Assembly: GCA_031254955.1 (NCBI GenBank)
Contig: JAIRTK010000486.1
Coordinates: 1-12,410, forward strand
DNA: 12,410 nucleotides
Reading direction: 5' to 3'
Source: Opitutaceae bacterium
GTDB lineage: Bacteria; Verrucomicrobiota; Verrucomicrobiia; Opitutales; Opitutaceae
Of this stretch, positions 6,263 to 12,410 are shown in pieces (position 1 is the stretch's first letter; every line of letters starts with the position of its first letter). Below the pieces are notes generated by a model that did not search any database, was not told where the DNA came from, and was given only the letters and a program-made list of their open reading frames with translations. The position numbers were made by a program, and so were the translations under genes.

Positions 6263-6887
6263 GTGCGACCCTAAAGGGTCTGTGTAGTGTTTAGATGAAT
6301 ACAAAAATAACAAGTAAACATAATAAGACCTGCGGTTCCGTCCGCAGTAGCCTGACGATGCCTGCGAGGCTGGCAACGGCCTCGTGGGAAGCTGTCGTGA
6401 CGATGGAACTGCGTCCTTCGTGACAGGAAGCTCGCCGCGAGGTGGAGTCTTCCGAATCGCCAATGTCGGGCGGTTCGAGTGCTAGGCTGATGGCATGTCC
6501 AACATACGTGAACTGCAAGCAGGCACCGTTATCCCCGGGGAGCCAAATGGCATTGACAGGCGCCAGCCAAAATCGGCACGCGGCCGGTTGTTCCAGCGAC
6601 GCATTGGAACACACGAACGTAATGGCCGCCAGTGTAGTGCAGAGACTAAACCATCGAAAATACACAGGCCTGGATGGGTCAAACCCGTCGTTCCGCCTCA
6701 TCAAGGCAGGCGCGTCCGCAAGGGCTGCTGTTGGAACGCCGGGCAGAGGATGCTGGAAAAAGCGAATGCCGTCCTGTAACGGGGCGGATAGGAGTTGCAA
6801 CATCACTCCGCTGCGAGAGCAGGCCCACTTCCAGCGGGTAGTTCGTTACGAAACCACTGGTAGAACCAACAAAGGAGGAAACAGCAA

Positions 6888-8471
6888 ATGAACACGGAAA
6901 CACAAAACCCCGTGTGTGCACCCTCCGGCACGGCCTCGGATTGGGAACAGGTCAACTGGCCCAAACATGAGCGTCATGTCCGACGGCTGCAAGCACGGCT
7001 CGTAAAGGCAACACGGCAGAAACGCTGGGGCAAGGTCAAATCCTTGCAATGGCTCCTCTGCCACTCGTTCAGCGGCAAGGCCCTTGCCGTCAAGCAGGTG
7101 ACAAGCAACAAGAGCAAGCGGACATCGGGCGTTGACGGAGAAATCTGGAGAACGCCCGCGTCCAAGCACAAGGCAATCGGACAACTCCGGCGGCGCGGCT
7201 ACCAACCGCAACCGCTGCGACGAGTCCACATCCCGAAAGCAAACGGAAAACTGCGCCCCCTGGGAATCCCGACGATGCGCGACCGCGCGATGCAGGCACT
7301 TCACCTGCTCGCGCTCGAACCGGTCGCCGAAACCCTCGCGGACAAGAACTCCTACGGCTTCCGGGCCGGACGCTCGACCACGGATGCCATTGACCAGTGC
7401 TTCAAGGTGCTCGGCCAGCGGCATTCGCCCGCATGGGTGCTCGAAGCGGACATTCAAGGCTGCTATGGCCATATCCGCCACGAATGGATGCTCTCGAACA
7501 TCCCCGCGGTCAACGAAGTGCTCCGAAAATGGCTGCGCGCCGGATACATTGAGAAAGGAAAGCAGTTCCCAACCACGGAAGGCACTCCGCAAGGAGGCAT
7601 CATCTCCCCGACGCTGGCGAACATGACCCTCGACGGACTGCAAACGCTCTTGGATGAAACGTTCCCGATCAAGTGGGACCGTCTCGCCAAAAGCTACGTC
7701 AACCCGAAGGTCAACTTCGTGCGCTACGCGGGCGACTTCATCGTGACGGACGACTCCCGCGAGTTGCTGGAATACGAGGTGCGTCCCCTGATAGAGGCGT
7801 TTCTCAACGCGCGAGGATTGCGGCTCTCGCCAGAAAAAACCAAAGTCACGCATATCACCGAAGGCTTTGACTTCCTCGGTCAAAATATCCGCAGCTACAA
7901 CGGGGTCGTGCTCGTGACCCCGTCGAAGAAAAACACGCTGAAGTTCCTTGATAAAATCAGGGGGCTGATAAACGCCAACAAAGGCGCGTCGCATGAAAAC
8001 CTGATACGCACGCTCAACCCCGTCATACGAGGCTGGGCCAACTATCACCGGCACATTAGCGCCAAACGCACCTTCAAAAAGGCCGATACTGCCATTTGGC
8101 GTGCCTTGTGGAACTGGGCAAGAAAACGTCACAACAACAAACCCTCCCGCTGGGTTGCCGTGAAATACTGGCACCCCAACGAAGGCCGTGGATGGCACTT
8201 CGCGGCGGACACCGGCGAGCGCACGAAGGATGGCAAACCCATCCGGTTGCATCTCGAACGGGCCTGCGCGACACCCATCCGGCGCCATCCCAAAATCAAA
8301 GGCGATGCGAATTCCTTTGACCTGGCATGGCGCGATTACTTCGAGGAGCACGTGCCCCTCAAGCGATTCGGCGAGGAGTTTGTTGAGAAATACGGCTTCC
8401 TGCTGCTGAAAGGAAAACAACGGGCAAAGCCTGTCATGGAAACCGGCTTCACCAAGGAGGTGGAGCTTTGA
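6888..8471 (+). CDS. ltrA: Group II intron-encoded reverse transcriptase/maturase, altered active site
   Basis: Intron-encoded protein of 527 residues. It normally helps the intron fold and splice, and reverse transcribes it during retrohoming. A strong AAAGGAGG precedes ATG 6888. Visible are the RT N-terminal blocks [20 protein letters not shown] and YGFRAGRS, the first catalytic Asp188 in [17 protein letters not shown] at 232-237, the RT-5 box at 280-283 reading YAGD instead of YADD, and FDFLG at 327-331. The maturase domain X has [14 protein letters not shown] at 376-389. The C-terminus keeps the [12 protein letters not shown] block but stops before the Cys-rich HNH endonuclease part that related proteins carry. 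Loss of the first YADD aspartate (G282) should cripple polymerisation, while maturase function could remain. ltrA is used in the generic family sense. Confidence 0.95.
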   Translation: MNTETQNPVCAPSGTASDWEQVNWPKHERHVRRLQARLVKATRQKRWGKVKSLQWLLCHSFSGKALAVKQVTSNKSKRTSGVDGEIWRTPASKHKAIGQLRRRGYQPQPLRRVHIPKANGKLRPLGIPTMRDRAMQALHLLALEPVAETLADKNSYGFRAGRSTTDAIDQCFKVLGQRHSPAWVLEADIQGCYGHIRHEWMLSNIPAVNEVLRKWLRAGYIEKGKQFPTTEGTPQGGIISPTLANMTLDGLQTLLDETFPIKWDRLAKSYVNPKVNFVRYAGDFIVTDDSRELLEYEVRPLIEAFLNARGLRLSPEKTKVTHITEGFDFLGQNIRSYNGVVLVTPSKKNTLKFLDKIRGLINANKGASHENLIRTLNPVIRGWANYHRHISAKRTFKKADTAIWRALWNWARKRHNNKPSRWVAVKYWHPNEGRGWHFAADTGERTKDGKPIRLHLERACATPIRRHPKIKGDANSFDLAWRDYFEEHVPLKRFGEEFVEKYGFLLLKGKQRAKPVMETGFTKEVEL

Positions 8472-8478
8472 ACCGCCT

Positions 8479-8512
8479 GAGCCGGATGAGAGGAACCAAT
8501 CACGTCCGGTTC
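8479..8512 (+). ncRNA. Group II intron domain V
   Basis: A 34-base element with the catalytic AGC in GAGCCGGATG and the pairing strand CACGTCCGGTTC. The lower stem is intact. The upper stem AGAG/CAAT has two mismatches, and the tetraloop reads GAAC rather than the usual GAAA, so the fold looks weakened. Confidence 0.85.
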
Positions 8513-8515
8513 TTA

Positions 8516-8550
8516 GGGGAGGAGAGAGTGGCAACACTCTCTCCTTACCC
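8516..8550 (+). ncRNA. Group II intron domain VI with bulged branch-point A
   Basis: GGAGAGAGTG (8521-8530) pairs perfectly with CACTCTCTCC (8535-8544) around a GCAA loop, and GGG pairs with CCC at the base. A8547 is left unpaired 6 bases before the inferred 3' end and is the expected lariat branch point. Confidence 0.85.
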
Positions 8551-8680
8551 GACCCGCCTGAAAACTTCGCGAATGCAAAGCGGGTATCGGCGGCTCGTTC
8601 GCGTTTTTTCGCGTTTGCGGCGATGTGCGCGACTGCGTTTTTCGCGGGCGCGGCGGCGCGTTTCGCGTGCTCGTGAGGCC

Positions 8681-8699
8681 GTTCCGGTTAACTCGGAAC
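8681..8699. promoter_or_regulatory. Inverted repeat upstream of the relaxase, possible oriT or operator element
   Basis: GTTCCG and CGGAAC flank a 7-base spacer, 13 bases before the relaxase ATG. MobF relaxases often recognise an inverted repeat next to nic close to their own gene, so this is a candidate site. No nic consensus can be assigned from sequence alone. Confidence 0.25.
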
Positions 8700-8712
8700 C
8701 CTTATGTGAGGG

Positions 8713-11621
8713 ATGCTCACTCCGAAGCCACAGTTAAATCTTGATAGCGCGAAGGGATACTTCCGCGAACATCTGGCCGTTGGCGACTACTACATGGACG
8801 GTCATGTGGTGGTCGGCGAATGGCGGGGCGTTGGCACGGCCATGCTTGGTTTGCATGGGCAGGTGTCTGAAAAGCGTTTGTCGAACTGTGCGACGGGTTG
8901 AATCCGAAAACCGGACAGCGGCTCACCGCTCGCCACAATACCACGCAACGCGAGGATGGGTGCAACGTCTCGAATCGGCGCGTGTTTTATGACTTCACCA
9001 TCTCGCCGCCAAAGTCGATTTCGGTCGTCGCGCTTTATCAGGATGCCCGTATTATCGACATACATGACCGCGCCGTTCGTGCGATGGTGGACGAATTGGA
9101 AACTTTCGCGGAAACTCGCGTGCACATCGGCGGAGCGAATGGCGAGCGTGTGACTTGGCGGCCTTGTCGCCGCGTTGTTTCGGCATGACACGAGTCGCGA
9201 ACTCGACCCTCATTTACACACGCATTGCGTGCTCATGGATGCAACATACGACGCTGTCGAAGATCGTTGGAAAGCTCTTCATGCGACAGGCATGTATCAC
9301 GCCCAAAAACCGGCCGAGAATCTTTACTATCACGAACTCGCCAAGGGTATCCGATCTCTCCGGCTACCAAATCGAAAACAATGCGCGTGATTTTGAAATC
9401 AAGGGTGTGCCCGCCGAGGTGATTGCCCGTTTTTCCAAACGGCATCAGCAAATTGACGCGGAAACGCAAAAGCACATTGCAGCCGAAGGACTGAAAGGAA
9501 ACGAAGAATCCCTCCGCGAGCAAATCGCGCATGACAAACGGCGTCGCAAAATCAAAGACATGTCCGCCGAACACCTATGCTCGCGCTGGGCGGCGGAGAT
9601 GTCTGCTGACGAGCACGCCGCGCTTGCGGGCATTGCGCCCGCAAAGCTGGCGCTGGTAGCATCGGACGCAAATGTTGTTGCAAATGCCGCCGTTTGAGTG
9701 GACACGCACCCTGCCTCTCGTGTGGCTGCGAACACGGAAAAAGCAGACATGTCCGCTTTCCTCGCATGGGCGGAAAAGCATGTTTTCGAGCGGAGTGCGG
9801 TTAGCACTGATTACGAATTGATGTCCGCCGCGCTCATGCGCGGGCGCGGCGAGTCATTCACGCTCGACGACCTCAAAGCCGCTGTCGCCAGCGCAGACTA
9901 CGCCCGCGAAACTGGCACGCGCAAGCTCACCCATCCCGAAACCCTCCGAGCCGAGTGGAAACTTCTGCTGTCCGCACGCGACGGACGCGGCATTTGCGTT
10001 CCGCTCAACGCGCATTATGCCCCCGCGCCCGAACTCAAACCCGACCAGCGCAACGCCGTCGGGCGCATCTTGCGCAGTCGTGATTTCATCACGCTCTTTC
10101 AAGGCGGCGCGGGCACCGGAAAAAGTTACACGTTGCGCGAGATCGTTCGCGGCTTGGAAACGGCTGGGCATGCCGTTCGCGTGTTTGTGCCGCAACACCA
10201 GCAAGTCGCCGATTTGCGCCGCGCCGGTTTGGATGCGGACACCGTTGCTCGCCTGCTCGCGTTTTCAAACCTCGCAACACTTAGACGCGGCACGGTTGTC
10301 GTCGTGGACGAATCCGGACAAATCGGGAGCAAGGATATGCTGCGCATCATTGATGCCGCCCACGAATGCGGCGGTCGCGTCATTCTTTCTGGCGACACGC
10401 GCCAGCAAGGGGCCGTCGCTGCGTCTGACGCCTTGCGCATCCTCGAAACACAAACCTGCTTGGTTCCCGTGAGACTCGACACCATCCGCCGCCAGAATCC
10501 CGACACCGTTTCGGCTCACGAACAAAAGCGCGAAGTGCGCCACTACCGCTCCGCCGTCAAAGCCGCCGCCGATGGCTGGCTCGCCGAATCGCTCGAAAAA
10601 TTGGAAAACGCTCGGCTGGGTACGCGAAAGCGACGCCGAAACTCTCCCGAATGATATTGCCACATGCTTCCGCGAGGCCGTGCAACGCAAGGAAAACGCC
10701 CTCGCTGTCGCGCAAACATGGAATGACGTTCACGCGCTAAACGCCGCCATCCGCGACGAACTCAAAAACGCGGGCATCTTGAAAAACGACACGCGTGTCG
10801 TTTCTTGGCAGGCCGTCGATTTGACGGACGCGCAAAAGCGCGACACCCGTTTTTACGCCGCCGCCGGCGGCGTGTGTTTCCTATGCAATTACGGACGCCA
10901 CCAGCGCGGCGATTTTTGCGCGATAGTTTCCGCCGATGCGCGTGGCGTTACATTGTGTCAAAGCGGATGCTGCAAAAATGGGCGCGACGCCACCATAAGA
11001 TACAACCATGCCGCCACCTGCCTCGCACCTGTCCGCACCCGCGAAATTTCGCTGACTCGCAGCGACCGCCTGCAACTCAAGTTCAATGGCAAATCAGTCG
11101 AAAGCACCCCCATCCGCAACGGCGAACTTGTCACCGTGCTCCGCGTAATGCGTGACGGGCGCATCCGCGTGCGCGACGATTCCGGCACGCGCAAGACGCT
11201 TTCGACGGAGCAACGCAATTTTGCCCACGGCTACGCCGTCACCACCTACGCCTCGCAAGGCAAGACCGTTGACACCGTGCTCCTGCACTGCGCCAGCGAC
11301 GAGGCCAAGCCCGCTCCGGTTAATCGCAACTAATGGTATGTAGGCATCTCCCGCGCCCGAAAACAGGTATTGGTTTTCGCCGACGACCTGACCGTGCTAC
11401 GCGCCCGCATCGAACAGGAAAACACCCGCGCTCCCGCCGTGTCGCTGGCAATAGACGAAGCTGCGCAAGCGCGTTTGCAGAGGTATGCGAACGAAGAACA
11501 CCAGCGCGTCATGGCGCACTATTACGAAGGACTTCGCGCCGCTCACGCGCAACCGCAACATATTTTGTCTCCCGCATCCGAATCACAACACCCCGCACAA
11601 CGACGAGGAATCCATCTATGA
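8713..11621 (+). pseudogene. MobF (TrwC/TraI-like) conjugative relaxase-helicase, broken by four frameshifts and two stops
   Basis: The intact ancestor would nick and unwind plasmid or element DNA for conjugative transfer. The N-terminal relaxase begins MLTPKPQ with catalytic tyrosine candidates Y16 and Y26/Y27. The metal-binding histidines HLHTH lie at 9211-9225. The helicase part has Walker A GGAGTGKS (10103-10126), Walker B VVVVDES (about 10294-10315), the motif SGDTRQQG, and the late motifs TYASQGKTVD and WYVGISRARK. Single-base indels change frame at about 8871 (loss of an A), 9155 (extra T), 9360 (extra C) and 10600-10610. In-frame stops are TGA at 9695 and TAA at 11331 (probably CAA before). 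Removing these gives about 968 codons, a normal MobF length. The ATG fits the family although GAGGG lies too close for an ideal ribosome site. No coupling protein or type IV secretion gene is in the window. Confidence 0.93.
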
Positions 11622-12058
11622 GCCTAAGAGAAGCATTGGACAAACGGCACGCGCAGGAACGTGAAAAACTTGCACGCGAATACGGCGGCACGCCCACGCC
11701 TGCAAACATTGCCGCCGCCGGAACAGTCGGCAAGAAACCGCGCTGCCTGCGCCTCGTGGCAGTCGACGCCCGTGCATGGGAACTGCCTTGGGCAAGTTTT
11801 TACGGCGCGGCTTTCACTGCCACAAACACGGCAACAGATACGCATGGCGTTGGCGATGCGCCTGATTGCATCGAATTGAGCTTTGCACGTTTTGAAGTCG
11901 TGCTGCGTGGGAAACATCTCGCGGGCCTCATGGACAAACAGCACGCCATGACTCTGCCAGAAGTGCGCACCGTTGACAAAAAATTCCTCGGCTTGTCAGG
12001 CAACGATGGGGAGCCTGCGATTGTTTCCATCGAAGTTAGGAAATCCGAATCCTCATAA
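11618..12058 (+). CDS. Hypothetical protein overlapping the relaxase stop
   Basis: Protein of 146 residues that I do not recognise. Its ATG at 11618 overlaps the relaxase stop (ATGA), with GAGGAA about 7 bases upstream, so it was probably translationally coupled to the relaxase. The N-terminal 24 residues are highly charged and helix-like. Next is a Gly/Pro/Ala linker, then a mixed hydrophobic core (RLVAVDARAWELPWASFYG, IELSFARFEVVLRG) and an acidic C-terminus. No signal peptide, membrane segment or metal motif is evident. The frame is fully open although the neighbouring relaxase is wrecked. By position it is likely an accessory of the mobilization unit, but that is inference. The 72 bases after it hold only a small CCCAT-TTT-ATGGG hairpin (12082-12094). 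Confidence 0.75.
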   Translation: MSLREALDKRHAQEREKLAREYGGTPTPANIAAAGTVGKKPRCLRLVAVDARAWELPWASFYGAAFTATNTATDTHGVGDAPDCIELSFARFEVVLRGKHLAGLMDKQHAMTLPEVRTVDKKFLGLSGNDGEPAIVSIEVRKSESS

Positions 12059-12130
12059 AAATACCATTTTTATCCTAAAAGCCCATTTTATGGGGCAATA
12101 GAGTATCGGTAAAGGCGGCACTCTGATTTA

Positions 12131-12410
12131 GAGCGTCTAACAAAATGAATTTTGGAGATATCTTGACATGATAATGGAGGCGGCGAGCGAAAGGAAGGCG
12201 CGATGCATATAACCGTGCCGCTCGTAACGAACGCGCAACCGCCGGAATTGGTGGAGCCAGGCGATGGTGCGCTCGACTACCCAGCGGCTTGCGCCCAAGC
12301 CGCTGCCGTGGGCGACGCCGCGCCGGACAAGAAACGGCGTGATGCCCTCCTGGCTGAGGCGACGGCGGAACTCCTCGCTGTCCTAGGCCCGGTCGGCATA
12401 CAGACTGATT
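12131..12410 (-). mobile_element. IS5-type insertion sequence, one end (runs off right edge)
   Basis: The likely terminal inverted repeat starts at GAGCGTCTAACAAAATG (12131), preceded by TTA, which could be a target duplication. The transposase remnant reads inward from it on the minus strand, with its stop codon inside the terminal repeat, as is common in short IS elements. The other end is not in the window, so the terminal repeat cannot be verified. Confidence 0.7.
12137..12410 (-). pseudogene. IS5/IS427-like transposase, C-terminal part with in-frame stop
   Basis: Ninety codons of a DDE transposase C-terminus are readable from the right edge to TAG at 12137-12139. They include SLYADRA, then a TAG (12383-12385) where relatives have Tyr before DSEEFRRRL, then ITPFLVRRGVAHGSG. 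RWVVERTIAWLHQFRRLRVRYE follows in relatives' order and carries the catalytic glutamate of the DDE triad. The stop splits the protein before that glutamate, so this copy would not make active transposase without readthrough. It faces the relaxase region and marks the edge of another mobile insertion. Confidence 0.85.

Larger units (their letters stand above)
6263..8553 (+). mobile_element. Group II intron (full length, about 2.29 kb)
   Basis: The 5' end reads GTGCGACCC, matching the GUGYG consensus of bacterial group II introns, and pairs with nearby GGGTC. About 600 bases of structured RNA (domains I-III) come before the intron-encoded ORF in domain IV. Domain V (8479-8512) and a bulged-A domain VI follow, and the element ends in TTACCCGAC with the usual terminal AY. 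The boundaries are inferred from these consensus ends. The intron lies in the same orientation as the broken relaxase gene and ends 159 bases before its ATG, so it does not interrupt a recognisable gene. The 5' exon ends GGTGTC; a possible EBS1 partner GGCACC is at 6522-6527. The active-site and domain V changes suggest an inactive or decaying copy. Confidence 0.88.

Noticed and set aside
6846..8537. 563-codon ORF opposite the intron protein
   Set aside because: It is antisense to clear RT and maturase motifs and spans domain V and VI RNA, so it is not a gene.
8713..11621. Programmed frameshifting in the relaxase
   Set aside because: Four shifts in different contexts plus two stops do not resemble any programmed signal; mutation or sequence error is simpler.
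12082..12094. CCCAT-TTT-ATGGG hairpin as a terminator after the 146-codon gene
   Set aside because: The stem is only 5 bp and no T-run follows on the plus strand. On the minus strand only four T follow, which is too weak to call.
1..12410. CRISPR array, tRNA or rRNA genes, defence or toxin-antitoxin system
   Set aside because: Direct repeats found are few and irregular with no regular spacers. No tRNA or rRNA pattern and no toxin, antitoxin or defence motif was seen.

Overview
The window looks like chromosomal DNA of a GC-rich member of Verrucomicrobiota, most likely close to Opitutaceae. This is an inference. It rests on high GC, a DUF2851-type protein in a GC-rich setting, a MobF relaxase starting MLTPKPQ, and several kinds of intergenic palindromic repeat. 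No 16S rRNA or other strong phylogenetic marker is present.

The left part (1-4473) is ordinary chromosome. A two-component pair lies on the minus strand: an OmpR-type regulator (1224-1895, GTG start), then the N-terminal 325 residues of its sensor histidine kinase (977 running off the left edge). A 246-bp gap holding a long hexamer-based inverted repeat separates them. Next is the minus-strand rplU-rpmA operon, closed by a clear intrinsic terminator. Divergent from it is a DUF2851 gene on the plus strand. Its reading frame contains two inverted-repeat (REP-like) elements, both open in frame.

The middle (4474-5046) is a block of unrelated repeats: a purine-only GGAAG-type tract, short direct repeats, a CTCACGCAG...CTGCGTGAG element, a 71-bp cloverleaf-forming palindrome and a decayed second copy. 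From about 5047 to 6262 I find no credible gene.

The right part (6263-12410) is a decaying mobile-DNA region. A complete-length group II intron (6263-8553) carries its reverse transcriptase/maturase ORF. The RT active site reads YAGD instead of YADD, the endonuclease tail is missing, and the domain V upper stem looks damaged, so retromobility is doubtful. About 160 bp downstream begins a MobF (TrwC/TraI-like) relaxase-helicase, broken by four single-base frameshifts and two nonsense codons but otherwise reconstructable as about 968 residues. An intact 146-codon gene of unknown function overlaps the relaxase stop (ATGA). The right edge cuts an IS5-type insertion sequence whose transposase C-terminus has an in-frame TAG.

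As a whole, the region reads as the remains of a mobilizable element, later hit by an intron and an IS, lying beside core genes and a repeat cluster. I see no defence system, CRISPR array, tRNA or rRNA. The features most worth follow-up are the palindromes inside the DUF2851 coding sequence and the altered RT active site.
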